From Parafrankia discariae (lineage in GTDB: Bacteria > Actinomycetota > Actinomycetes > Frankiales > Frankiaceae), in NCBI RefSeq assembly GCF_000373365.1, contig NZ_KB891274.1, positions 1 to 64,000 on the forward strand: a DNA stretch of 64,000 nt, given 5' to 3'. Each line of letters starts with the position of its first letter. Position 1 is the first letter of the stretch. Positions 52,446-60,112 of the stretch are shown here, one piece after another. The notes under the pieces are model-generated. The model was not told the origin of the DNA, made no database searches, and saw only the letters and a list, made by a program, of their open reading frames with translations. The position numbers and the translations under genes were made by a program.

Positions 52446-53453
52446 ATGGATCTGCTGGCGGATGTTCTCGCGGTGTCCGGGGTGCGTGGCACGGTCGCCG
52501 CCCGGATCAGGGCCGGGTCGTCGTGGGGATGGTGGGCGCGGGACGTCCGCGGGGCCGCGTTCCACGCCGTGACCGCGGGAACCGCCTGGCTGGGTCTGCC
52601 CGGGCAGCCGCCGCGTGAGCTGCTGCCCGGTGACGTCGTCCTGCTCCCGACCGGGACGGAGCATCTGCTGGCCGGTGACGAGCGGATCGCGGCCCGTGGT
52701 GGTGATCATCGCTCCGACTCGTGGGAACGGGCCGGTGACGGGACGGTGCGGATCGGTGTGGGTCCGGTCCGCACCCACATCCTGTGTGCGCACTACACCC
52801 ATGATCCGGCGGTCACCACGCAGGTTCTGGGGTTGCTGCCGGAGATCGTCCACATCCGTGGGTGTCCCGGCGGGACCGGCCTGGATGACACGGTGCGGCT
52901 GCTGGGTCGGGAGTTGGCCGATCCGCGGATCGGCGGTGCCGTGGTCCTGGACCGTCTCGTCGATGTTCTGCTCGTGCAGCTGCTGCGGGTCTGGCTCGCC
53001 GGTGCCCCCGACCGTCCGCGGACGTCGTGGCTGGGCGCGCTGGGTGATCCGGTGGTCGCCGCCGCGCTGCGGGAGCTGCACGCCGATCCGGCGCGGGCCT
53101 GGACGACCGCGAGCCTGGCCGGGGTGGTCGTGGTGTCGCGGGCGACGCTGGCCCGGCGGTTCGCCGCCGCGCTCGGGCAGAGCCCGGGGGTCTACCTCAC
53201 CCGGTGGCGGATGGATCTGGCGGCGTTGCGTCTGCGGGACACCGAGGAGTCGCTGGACGTGGTGGCCCGGTCGGTCGGGTACAGCTCGGTCTACGCGTTC
53301 AGCCGCGCGTTTCGTCGGGCCCGTGGCGCCCCGCCGGGGCGCTACCGGCAGACGGCGCGCGGGAGCGGTACCGGATCGCGCCGGTGGCATGGCGGGGTCG
53401 AACAGGGTGCGGCCGGCCTCGCGCGGCGCGGTCTCGTCCTCCCGCCGGAGTAG
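52446..53453 (+). CDS. AraC family transcriptional regulator with cupin sensor domain
   Basis: 335 aa from ATG. The N-terminal cupin (about 1-165) reads AFHAVTAGTAWLGLPGQPPRELLPGDVVLLPTGTEHLLAG, typical of the cupin_6 AraC group. The C-terminal HTH (about 195-300) has two helices-turn-helices: ASLAGVVVVSRATLARRFAAALGQSPGVYLTRWRMDLAALRLRDTEESLDVVARSVGYSSVYAFSRAFRRARGAPPGRYRQ. These regulators usually activate a divergent oxidoreductase, here the SDR. Confidence 0.9.
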   Translation: MDLLADVLAVSGVRGTVAARIRAGSSWGWWARDVRGAAFHAVTAGTAWLGLPGQPPRELLPGDVVLLPTGTEHLLAGDERIAARGGDHRSDSWERAGDGTVRIGVGPVRTHILCAHYTHDPAVTTQVLGLLPEIVHIRGCPGGTGLDDTVRLLGRELADPRIGGAVVLDRLVDVLLVQLLRVWLAGAPDRPRTSWLGALGDPVVAAALRELHADPARAWTTASLAGVVVVSRATLARRFAAALGQSPGVYLTRWRMDLAALRLRDTEESLDVVARSVGYSSVYAFSRAFRRARGAPPGRYRQTARGSGTGSRRWHGGVEQGAAGLARRGLVLPPE

Positions 53454-53655
53454 GAACCGCCCGGGACGGTGACGCGGCCCAGGGCCACGCCTCAGTACCC
53501 CACGGGTTCCTCCGTCCCGATCTCGTCCGGGGTCGGGCGGGGGCCGATCATCATCGCCACCCACCCTCTTCCGTTCCGTTCCGTTGCGGAAACAAAACAA
53601 AATGGAACGGAACGACGGGGGTGGATACGTAGAGCTACCAGGACTCCCCCACATC

Positions 53656-53690
53656 CTGACGCCCGATAAGCCTCCCTTCTCGGGCGTCAG
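53656..53690. terminator. 11-bp hairpin
   Basis: Arms CTGACGCCCGA (53656-53666) and TCGGGCGTCAG (53680-53690), perfect, 13-nt loop. Possibly the terminator of the AraC gene 200 bp upstream, but the distance is large. Confidence 0.5.
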
Positions 53691-53888
53691 AAATCGGGGG
53701 AGTGGCGGCTACGTCGGGTGTCGAGCCGACCTTTTTCGTTTCGTTTTTCGTCGTGTGGTGACGTTACTTCGATACGTAACGATGTCGGAGAGGGGGTGGC
53801 CGCGTGGTACGGCCGCGGGTGGCACGGGGGTGGCGGCGCGCTCCGGCGAGAGGTGAGATCCGCCCGGTGTCCGGGTGCCGCGCGGCGG

Positions 53889-53927
53889 GACCGGCGTCGA
53901 GATCGTCGAACGATCTCGACGCCGGTC
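53889..53927. terminator. 18-bp perfect hairpin with 3-nt loop
   Basis: Arms GACCGGCGTCGAGATCGT (53889-53906) and its exact complement (53910-53927) around CGA. It lies 31 nt downstream (minus strand) of the small ORF ending at 53959, so it can act as its terminator. It is one of the strongest hairpins in the window. Confidence 0.6.
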
Positions 53928-53958
53928 GCGGTGACGCGCTGTCGGTGATCCCCCGCTG

Positions 53959-54132
53959 TCAGGACGGCTGCTCTGCCGGCGCGGTGAACACGCTGGCGTA
54001 GGGAACGTCCTTCGCTGCGCAGAGACTGGCGTACCGCTCAAGGACACGCCGCTGATCGCCGGCGTGGGGATGGCGCATCACCAGGCCGCCGGGAAGCTCG
54101 TCGACCACCAGCCGATCCTGGCGGAACCGCAC
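53959..54132 (-). CDS. small orphan ORF, possible gene remnant
   Basis: 57 codons from GTG 54132 to TGA 53959. Codon choice looks coding (mostly G or C at third positions), and the product contains DRLVVDELPGGLVMRHPHAG and RRVLERYASLCAAKDVPYAS. I do not recognise the family. It follows the TetR gene by 36 nt on the same strand and ends just before an 18-bp hairpin. It may be the C-terminus of a longer lost protein, because a stop codon lies shortly upstream in this frame. Confidence 0.4.
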   Translation of the reverse strand: MRFRQDRLVVDELPGGLVMRHPHAGDQRRVLERYASLCAAKDVPYASVFTAPAEQPS

Positions 54133-54168
54133 CCGTCGTCGTCGACACCTTCTGTGAGCCCGGCGGGA

Positions 54169-54774
54169 TCAGTCCGATCGGCGGGCTGTGTCGGTCGCCC
54201 TGAGGCCGTCGAGGGTGAGTGCCAGCAGCCGGTCGACGGTGACACCGCCGGGGACGGCCGCCGAGGCCTGCTCGCAGCTCCAGGCCAGGCCGCCGACCAG
54301 GGTGAACAGCTCGAGGGCGGTCAGGTCGGAGCGGATGTCCCCGGCGCGCTGGGCGGCGGTGAGCAGGGCCGAGCCGGCCGCGCGCAGGGCCACGCAGGCG
54401 GCGTGCAGCGCGGTGGAGGGGTCGCGCAGGGTCTGCGTCAGCGTGGCGGTGAGCCCCCGGTAGACGCTGGTGGCCTCGAGGAACTCCCCGAGCCAGCGGG
54501 TCAGTGCCGCCTCGGGGGTGGTGGCGGCGGCCAGTTCGTCGGCGCGGGCGGTGAGCTGGTCGAACCGGTCGTGGAGGACGGCTTCGAGCAGGGCTTCCCG
54601 GGACGGGAAATGGCGGTAGAACGTGCCGGTGCCGACACCGGCGCGTCGGGCGATGTCTTCCAGGGACGCCCCGGTGCCCGCTTCGGCGAAGGCGAGCCGG
54701 GCCTGGGTCAGCAGCCGCTCGTAGTTGGCTTGGGCGTCGGCGCGCAGGGGCCGTGCCCGGGTCGCTCCACTCAC
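54169..54774 (-). CDS. TetR family regulator
   Basis: 201 aa from the GTG at 54774 (GGGGAGGGAA upstream); a longer start at 54816 lacks this. HTH: RADAQANYERLLTQARLAFAEAGTGASLEDIARRAGVGTGTFYRHFPSREALLEAVL. The C-terminal domain has RWLGEFLEATSVYRGLTATLTQTL and DLTALELFTLVGGLAWSCEQA. It is divergent from an LLM oxidoreductase; three GGAGGC-N-GCCTCC-like palindromes lie in the shared region and are its likely operators. Confidence 0.88.
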   Translation of the reverse strand: MSGATRARPLRADAQANYERLLTQARLAFAEAGTGASLEDIARRAGVGTGTFYRHFPSREALLEAVLHDRFDQLTARADELAAATTPEAALTRWLGEFLEATSVYRGLTATLTQTLRDPSTALHAACVALRAAGSALLTAAQRAGDIRSDLTALELFTLVGGLAWSCEQASAAVPGGVTVDRLLALTLDGLRATDTARRSD

Positions 54775-54801
54775 CGCCGTTCCCTCCCCCTGTCGAGGAT
54801 C

Positions 54802-54879
54802 GGAGGCTACCTCCACCCCGCGCGCACATGCGGAGGCCGCCTCCTGTTACGGTGTGGCCGCCTACAGGAGGCAGCCTCC
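54802..54879. promoter_or_regulatory. three GGAGG-N3-CCTCC palindromes between tetR and LLM gene
   Basis: GGAGGCTACCTCC (54802-54814), GGAGGCCGCCTCC (54832-54844) and GGAGGCAGCCTCC (54867-54879). The second and third are also part of a larger 17-bp inverted repeat with one mismatch (54831-54847 and 54864-54880). Likely binding sites for the adjacent TetR protein. Confidence 0.65.
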
Positions 54880-54917
54880 GTTTCGGTGTGGGGGTGGCGG
54901 GAGGGAAGTGGGTAGCG

Positions 54918-55823
54918 ATGGTGGCGGTGACGCAGACCCGACGGCGGCTGGGCAGGTTCGGGGTGTGGGTGGCCCCGTTCACCCTGCTCGACACCCCGGT
55001 GGCGGTGCAGCGTGAGCAGTTCGCCCGGATCGAACGGCTCGGGTACGGCTCGCTGTGGAGTGGGGAGACACCGCCGGGTGCGCCGATGGGGAGCCGGGAG
55101 GTGTTCACCCAGCACGGGTTGATGCTCGCGGCGACACAGCGGATCGTCGTCGGGACGGGTATCGCGAACATCGGTATCCGCACGGCGGGTGCGATGCACA
55201 CCGGTGCCGCGACGCTGGCCGAGGCGTATCCGGGGCGGTTCGTGCTGGGTCTGGGGGGCCACACCGGTGCCCGGCCCCTGGCCCGGCTCCGGGAGTATCT
55301 CGACGCGATGGACCGGTCGGCGGGGACGCTGACGAGGCTACCGGCCTATCCGCGGGTGTTCGCCGCGCTCGGGCCGCGGGCCCATCAGCTGGCGTCGGAG
55401 CGCGCGGACGGTGTGCATCCGTTCCTGCAGCCGGTGGCGCACACGGCGGCGGCCCGGGTGGCCGTCGGCCCGGACGCTCTGGTCATCCCCCATCAGGCGG
55501 TCGTGCTCGACACCGACCCGGACGCGGCCCGGGGGCGGCTGCGGGCGATCTTCGCGTTGGGTGTCGGGGCCGCGGATTCGCCGTACACCGCGCACTACCG
55601 GCGGCTCGGGTACAGCGAGGCGGATCTGGCGGGGCAGCGTAGTGACCGGCTCGTCGACGATGTTCTGGCCTGGGGTGATGAGGCTGCCGTCGCGGCACGG
55701 CTGACCGCGCATCTCGACGCCGGTGCCGATCATGTGCTGGTGAATCCGTTCGCGGCGATGGACCTTCCCGCGGCCGTCGACCAGCTGGAACGGCTCGCTC
55801 CCCTGCTGGTCGACCCGGTGTGA
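54918..55823 (+). CDS. LLM class oxidoreductase, probably F420-dependent
   Basis: 301 aa from the ATG at 54918 (GGGAGGGAAG upstream). LLM signs: LGRFGVWVAPFTLLDTPVAVQREQFARIERLGYGSLWSGE, TQRIVVGTGIANIGIRTAGAMHTGAATLAEAYPGRFVLGLGGHTG and ALGPRAHQLASERADGVHPFLQPVAHT. The pattern resembles the TIGR03620-type F420 subgroup common in mycobacteria and Frankia. The substrate is unknown. Controlled by the divergent TetR. Confidence 0.85.
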   Translation: MVAVTQTRRRLGRFGVWVAPFTLLDTPVAVQREQFARIERLGYGSLWSGETPPGAPMGSREVFTQHGLMLAATQRIVVGTGIANIGIRTAGAMHTGAATLAEAYPGRFVLGLGGHTGARPLARLREYLDAMDRSAGTLTRLPAYPRVFAALGPRAHQLASERADGVHPFLQPVAHTAAARVAVGPDALVIPHQAVVLDTDPDAARGRLRAIFALGVGAADSPYTAHYRRLGYSEADLAGQRSDRLVDDVLAWGDEAAVAARLTAHLDAGADHVLVNPFAAMDLPAAVDQLERLAPLLVDPV

Positions 55824-55880
55824 CCGTGTCCCCGGGGCCGCCTCGGCCCCGGGGCGGGTGACGGCGTGGGTGGGGCCGGG

Positions 55881-56465
55881 TCAGAGCAGGTCGGCGGTGA
55901 GGACCACCAGGTCGTGGCGCTGCCAGGTGATCGCGGCGCGGAAACCGGCCGCGTGCAGCCAGTCGAGCTGTTCGGGTACGCCGCTGGGCTTGTCATGGTC
56001 GGTGTTGACGGGAGTACGGGCGTCGCGGGGATCGTCGGGGATCACCACGTCACCGAGGACGAACCGGCCGCCTGGGCGCAGGACCGCCGCGATCCGGATG
56101 AACAGGTCCGCTTTCCCGGGGCCGTCGAGGTGGTGCACGGCCAGCGCGGACACCACCAGGTCGAACGGGCCGGTGGGCAGCGGGTCCTGCAGCCGGCTGA
56201 CGTGCGGGTGCGCGGCGGGGAGACGCGCCTGGGCCCGGGCGAGCATCGCGGCGCTCTCGTCGAGGGCGGTCAGGTCTGCGTGGGGGTGACGGGCGAGAAC
56301 CCGCAGGCTGGTCTCGCCCGTGCCGGCGCCGAGGTCGAGCAGTCGCGTGGTCGCCGTGTCGGCGCTCGCCCGGGCCACCTCGTTCTGCAGGTCCTCGTAG
56401 GCGGGTACCTCGGCGATGACCATGTCCCGGTAGGTCGCCGGGTCGAAGTGGTACTGCTGTGCCAT
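55881..56465 (-). CDS. class I SAM-dependent methyltransferase
   Basis: 194 aa from ATG. SAM-binding motif I is LLDLGAGTGETSLRVL (about 43-58), then ADLTALDESAAMLARAQARLP, FDLVVSALAVHHLDGPGKADLFIRIAAVLRPGGRFVLGDVV. The C-terminal PEQLDWLHAAGFRAAITWQRHDLVVLTADLL ends like UbiE/MenG-type enzymes. The substrate is not evident. It stands alone, convergent with the LLM gene. Confidence 0.88.
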   Translation of the reverse strand: MAQQYHFDPATYRDMVIAEVPAYEDLQNEVARASADTATTRLLDLGAGTGETSLRVLARHPHADLTALDESAAMLARAQARLPAAHPHVSRLQDPLPTGPFDLVVSALAVHHLDGPGKADLFIRIAAVLRPGGRFVLGDVVIPDDPRDARTPVNTDHDKPSGVPEQLDWLHAAGFRAAITWQRHDLVVLTADLL

Positions 56466-56644
56466 CTGCCCTTTCTAGCCCACGGGGGCCCGCGGTGCCG
56501 GGGCTTCCGGGGGATCGGGTGGGGCCCCGCCGTCGACCGGGCTGGCATGCCGGTCGGCGGCGGGCAGGGAGAACCCGAGGATCGTTTCCGGGACGGGCGG
56601 AAGGTGGCGGGTGGTGTCCTCCCGTCGGGGTGCGGGCGGGACCG

Positions 56645-57580
56645 CTACTGGTTCAGCGGGAAAGCGAGGTCGAACACCTGGCTGTTCACGGGAAAACGGC
56701 CGAGGGATTGGGCTCTGCCGGAGAGCAGTTCGACGGAATACAGGGTGTGGACGCCGCCGACGGACAGCGCCGCGTATCCGGACGAGCCGACGGACCGGCC
56801 GTTGCTGATCGTGCTGTAGATGTCGAATCCGGCGCCGGGGTCGACCGCCGGGCCGAGGTTTCCGGTCGGCGCGAGGAAACCGTTGTTCGCCGGTGACTGG
56901 ACGGCGACCCGGTCGAGGTCGGTGTCGATGTCGAACAGGGTCGTCGCGGTCGAGGGGTCGAGGTCGTTGTTGGTGTAGGCCACGGCGCTGACACCGGTGG
57001 CGAACAGCTGCGACGGGGGGAAGGTCAGGGGTGTGTCGGCGACGGTCACGCCGGCCGCCGGTGTCCCGACCGGGTCGTCGATGTTGTGCCGCAGGTTCTC
57101 CCCGACGTCGCTGACGACCCGCAGCCGGTTCGCGGCGGGGTTGAAGTCCACGCCGAACCGGGTGCCGACCAGGGGCACCGTGAGCTGGGAGACCTTGGTT
57201 GCGACGGCGTTGGCTGTGGACAGGACGTAGATGCCGCCGGCGTTCCCGACTCCGTAGAGGCGCCCGTTCTGGACCCGGTAGTCGATGCCGACCAGCGCAG
57301 TGTCGGCGGTGAGTCCGGTGACCGGGCCGAGGGTGGTCAGGGACCTGGAGTCGGAGGTCTGGAACCGGACGAGGCGGCCGTTGGTGGTCAGGCCGATCGC
57401 GGTGAGGTTCGGTTTGTCGAACCACAGCAGCGGCGCGGGGTCTCCCGTCGGGGCCGGGACGGGGGTGGCTGGTGCCGTCGCCCCGGCCGGGCTCTGGAGT
57501 CCGACGGTCGCCCCGGCGAGCAGGGCCGCGCCCACCAGGGAAAGGGAAAGCGCGTTTCTTCGTAGCTGTTTTCTATGCAT
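56645..57580 (-). CDS. secreted DUF4394 protein
   Basis: 311 aa from the ATG at 57580, with GGGAG upstream. A signal peptide (RNALSLSLVGAALLAGATVGLQSPAGATA) predicts export. The DUF4394 body reads LVGIDYRVQNGRLYGVGNAGGIYVLSTANAVATKV, VPLVGTRFGVDFNPAANRLRVVSDVGENLRHNIDD, AYTNNDLDPSTATTLFDIDTDLDRVAVQSPANNG and GYAALSVGGVHTLYSVELLSGRAQSLG. It probably folds as a beta-propeller outside the cell. Function unknown. Confidence 0.85.
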   Translation of the reverse strand: MHRKQLRRNALSLSLVGAALLAGATVGLQSPAGATAPATPVPAPTGDPAPLLWFDKPNLTAIGLTTNGRLVRFQTSDSRSLTTLGPVTGLTADTALVGIDYRVQNGRLYGVGNAGGIYVLSTANAVATKVSQLTVPLVGTRFGVDFNPAANRLRVVSDVGENLRHNIDDPVGTPAAGVTVADTPLTFPPSQLFATGVSAVAYTNNDLDPSTATTLFDIDTDLDRVAVQSPANNGFLAPTGNLGPAVDPGAGFDIYSTISNGRSVGSSGYAALSVGGVHTLYSVELLSGRAQSLGRFPVNSQVFDLAFPLNQ

Positions 57581-57745
57581 GTGTACTCCCTTCGGGTTCC
57601 GCCGCGTGGCGGAATTCCCGGTGGCTGTGTGGCGGCGCGGTTTTCGGCGCGTTCTGGCGGGCGCGCCGCCACCGGAGTACATACGCACGACGAGTAAAGA
57701 TCAACGATGTGCAGGAGCGGAGGTTTGTCGCGTCCGAACGCAGAA

Positions 57746-57783
57746 AGCCCACGGGCACCCCGCGGGCGGGGTGCCGGTGGGCT
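57746..57783 (-). terminator. hairpin after marR-type gene
   Basis: Arms AGCCCACGGGCACCCC (57746-57761) and GGGGTGCCGGTGGGCT (57768-57783) pair with one mismatch around 6 nt. It starts at the MarR stop codon. Confidence 0.7.
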
Positions 57784-58235
57784 CAGCGGGGTCGGTCGGT
57801 GAGCAGCCGGGTGAGCAGGGCGGTGAACTGGTGACGGTCGGCGGGGGGCAGGGCGGCGAGCAGGTCGTCGCTGATCGCGGCGGTGAGGGTGTCGAGGTGG
57901 TGCAGGTGGGTGGTGCCCTCGTCGGTGAGGGTGATGACGGTGCGGCGCCGGTCGGTGGGGTCGGGGGTGCGTTCGACCAGGCCACGGGCGCGCAGGTCGG
58001 TGAGCAGCGCGGTGGTGCCGGCGCGGTCGAGGGTGGCCCGGCGGTCGAGGGTGGCCTGGCTGGCCGGGCCGTGTTCGTCGAGGGCGGCGAGCAGCGCGTA
58101 GTGGGCGGGGTGGCTGTGCAGCGCGGTGAAGACGTGGGAGCTGCGGCGCTGCGCGTGTTTCGCGAGCTGCGCGATCAGCCAGTGGGTGGCGTGCCGGAGC
58201 CGGGCGGGCGCGGCGTCGGGTGACGTCGGGGCCAT
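57783..58235 (-). CDS. MarR family transcriptional regulator
   Basis: 150 aa from the ATG at 58235. MarR winged helix: HSHPAHYALLAALDEHGPASQATLDRRATLDRAGTTALLTDLRARGLVERTPDPTDRRRTVITLTDEGTTHLHHL, including the DRR wing. TACGCT ends 7 nt before the ATG, so it may be leaderless. The neighbour on the other side is an integrase, and no target gene is obvious. Many MarR proteins respond to phenolics or oxidants. Confidence 0.9.
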   Translation of the reverse strand: MAPTSPDAAPARLRHATHWLIAQLAKHAQRRSSHVFTALHSHPAHYALLAALDEHGPASQATLDRRATLDRAGTTALLTDLRARGLVERTPDPTDRRRTVITLTDEGTTHLHHLDTLTAAISDDLLAALPPADRHQFTALLTRLLTDRPR

Positions 58236-58598
58236 GGCGGGAAGCGTAGCCAGGTGGGGAGGGGCCGGCGGCTGGTCGTGGGCGTGGGTGGTGGCGCACC
58301 GGTTCGGGTGGGCCGGCGGGTGCCCGGTGCCGGTGCCGGGGTGGGTGGCGCCGGACGGTGGGGGTGGCGGGGTGGCCGACGGCACCGAACGGTGGGTCGT
58401 GGCGGGGTGGGAGCGGGGTTGGGTCGTCTCACGGTCAGGGTGCCGCTGCTGGTCGTGGTCGTGGGGGGTGGGTGTGGGCTTGGTCGGGGGGTGGGACACC
58501 ACCCCGGCGGGTGGGGACGGTGTCCCCCGCCACCCCTTATGATCATCTGCGGGTGGGGTGTCGGACCGGTAGGCGCGGTGCGGGTGGGAGGCGGGCGG
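58236..58598. other. G-rich region between marR-type gene and integrase
   Basis: 363 bp, strongly G-rich on the plus strand (runs of GGTGGG and GGGGTGG). Arms GGGACACC and GGTGTCCC (about 58492-58525) can pair, and TTATGATCATCTG (58538-58550) is an isolated AT-rich patch that may contain the integrase promoter. An attachment site could lie here, but I see no repeat partner. Confidence 0.35.
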
Positions 58599-59690
58599 GT
58601 GGCAGGCGGGCAGCGCGGCGGTGGTGAGACCGGCCGGCGGCAGCGGCGGCAGATCGGGTCCGGGCCGGAGGTGGAGGTCGTCGACGGGGTGGAGGTCGTC
58701 GCGGTCGCGCCGGTGGCCGGGCCGGGGCCGGTGGGGCTCGACGGGCCGTTGGCCGGCCGGGTCGGGGATTACGCGCGGGCGTCGCGGTCGGCGGCGACGT
58801 GGCGTGCCTATGACGCTGACCTGCGTCATTTCCGGTCCTGGTGTGAGGGCCGTCCGGTGCCGCTGGTCGCGGTGCCCGCCTCCGCGGTGACGGTCGCCGG
58901 GTACATCACCGAGCTGGCGGACGCCGGGTACGCGCCGTCGACGATCCGCCGCCGGCTGGCCGCGATCTCGGTGGCGCATCAGCTGGCCCATGCGGAGAAT
59001 CCGACGGGGTCGGCGGAGGTGTCGGCGGTGTGGAACGGGATCCGCCGGTCGCGGGGGGTGCGTCCGGCGCGTAAGGCCGCGTTGGACACGTCGTTGCTGT
59101 CGCGGGTCGTCGCCGGTCTTGACGACGGTCAGCTGGCGGATGTGCGGGACCGGGCGTTGCTGCTGGTCGGGTTCGCCGGTTGTCTGCGGCGCAGTGAGCT
59201 GGTCGGGTTGGACACCGCTGATCTGGTGGAGACCGAGGACGGGCTGGTGGTGACGGTGCGCCGGTCCAAGACCGACCAGGAGTCCGCGGGTGCGCAGGTC
59301 GGGTTGGCGTACGGGTCGTACCGGCCGACGTGCCCGGTGCGGGCGTGGCGGGGGTGGGTGGCGGCCGCGGCGGCGGCGGGGACGCCGCTGGCGGGTGGGG
59401 CGGCGTTTCGGGGGGTGAACCGGCACGGGCAGGTGGGGGTGGGCCGGCTCTACCCGGGGTCGGTGGCGCGGATCGTGCAGCGGCGGGTGGCCGCCGCCGG
59501 GTTGGATCCGGCGGATTTCGCGGGGCATTCGCTGCGGTCGGGGTTCGCGACGGCGGCGGCGCGGGCCGGGGTGACGGACCGGTCGATCATGCGGCAGGGC
59601 CGGTGGCGGTCGGCGGCGTCGTTGGAGTCGTATGTGCGGGCCGGGCGGTTGTTCGACGCGGACAACCCGTCGGGTCGGGTCGGTCTGTGA
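58599..59690 (+). CDS. tyrosine recombinase/site-specific integrase
   Basis: 363 aa from the GTG at 58599 (GGGAGG upstream; GTG 58578 is an alternative). The N-terminal core-binding domain reads ASRSAATWRAYDADLRHFRSWCEG and GYAPSTIRRRLAAISVAHQLA. The catalytic domain has Arg in AGCLRRSELVGLD, Lys in RRSKTDQES, His-x2-Arg in GHSLRSGFATAAARAGVTDRSIMRQGRW and the nucleophile in LESYVRAGRLF. All catalytic residues are present. It is a lone integrase with no phage or conjugation genes nearby. It could be a relic of an element or a domesticated recombinase. Confidence 0.88.
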   Translation: MAGGQRGGGETGRRQRRQIGSGPEVEVVDGVEVVAVAPVAGPGPVGLDGPLAGRVGDYARASRSAATWRAYDADLRHFRSWCEGRPVPLVAVPASAVTVAGYITELADAGYAPSTIRRRLAAISVAHQLAHAENPTGSAEVSAVWNGIRRSRGVRPARKAALDTSLLSRVVAGLDDGQLADVRDRALLLVGFAGCLRRSELVGLDTADLVETEDGLVVTVRRSKTDQESAGAQVGLAYGSYRPTCPVRAWRGWVAAAAAAGTPLAGGAAFRGVNRHGQVGVGRLYPGSVARIVQRRVAAAGLDPADFAGHSLRSGFATAAARAGVTDRSIMRQGRWRSAASLESYVRAGRLFDADNPSGRVGL

Positions 59691-59775
59691 TCCGTCCGTG
59701 AGCTGACCGGCTCCGGCGGGCGGGTGTTGCGGTGGGTGGTCGGGGCTGGTCGCGTGGTGGTGGGCGGCGGCCGGT

Positions 59776-59809
59776 GGAACGGGGCGTGGGTCTCAGGGCG
59801 CCCCGTTCC
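59776..59809 (+). terminator. 11-bp hairpin between integrase and riboswitch
   Basis: Arms GGAACGGGGCG (59776-59786) and CGCCCCGTTCC (59799-59809), perfect, 12-nt loop. It likely ends integrase transcription before the cobalamin riboswitch. Confidence 0.65.
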
Positions 59810-59811
59810 GG

Positions 59812-59998
59812 TTGTCCGATGTGCCATGCTGGGCGCCGGACGGTCGGGGAGGAAGCCGGTGTGAATCCGGCGCGGTCCCGCCACTGTTACCGGGGAGTCC
59901 CCCTCAGCGGAAGGTCACGGCGGCCAGGTGGGCCGTTGGAAGGCCGAGGGTGGGTGGTGATCCGGCAGCCAGGATACTTCCGCCGTCCGTGCTGGCTT
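59812..59998 (+). promoter_or_regulatory. cobalamin (B12) riboswitch
   Basis: Diagnostic core GGAAGCCGGTGTGAATCCGG (59851-59870) is followed by GCGGTCCCGCCACTGT and the B12 box AGCCAGGATAC (59967-59977). A later GCTGGCT (59991-59997) can pair with AGCCAG of the B12 box, a candidate for the competing structure that switches expression. Ligand-bound RNA should repress the downstream chelatase-cobO-cobB operon. Outer boundaries are approximate. Confidence 0.9.
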
Positions 59999-60031
59999 CG
60001 AGGGCGAGGACACCCCGGGGAGGACACTGGC

Positions 60032-60112
60032 ATGCCCACGACTGTGTGTGGCCGCGCGGCGGGAGCCGGGTGGCGTTCGACGGCCCGTGCGGGGGTGGCG
60101 GGCCGGTGGTGA
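60032..60112 (+). CDS. small ORF between riboswitch and chelatase gene
   Basis: 26 aa from an ATG that follows GGGGAGG by 9 nt, the best ribosome site in this stretch. Its TGA overlaps the chelatase GTG (GTGA at 60109-60112). It starts MPTT, as some cobaltochelatase-type proteins do (recalled), then reads CGRAAGAGWRS. So it may be a coupling leader controlled by the riboswitch, or the original N-terminus now separated by a frameshift. Confidence 0.45.
   Translation: MPTTVCGRAAGAGWRSTARAGVAGRW

Larger units (their letters stand above)
53454..53958. other. gene-poor region with hairpins and AT-rich patches
   Basis: No supported gene in 505 bp. It holds TTCCG tandem repeats facing GGAAC repeats (53570-53613, CGTTCCGTTCC against GGAACGGAACG). 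An 11-bp hairpin lies at 53656-53690 and a T-rich stretch at 53730-53750. Arms CGTTAC/GTAACG sit at 53762-53781, and an 18-bp hairpin lies at 53889-53927. Base composition is unlike the neighbours. It may be the scar of a mobile element. Confidence 0.45.
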
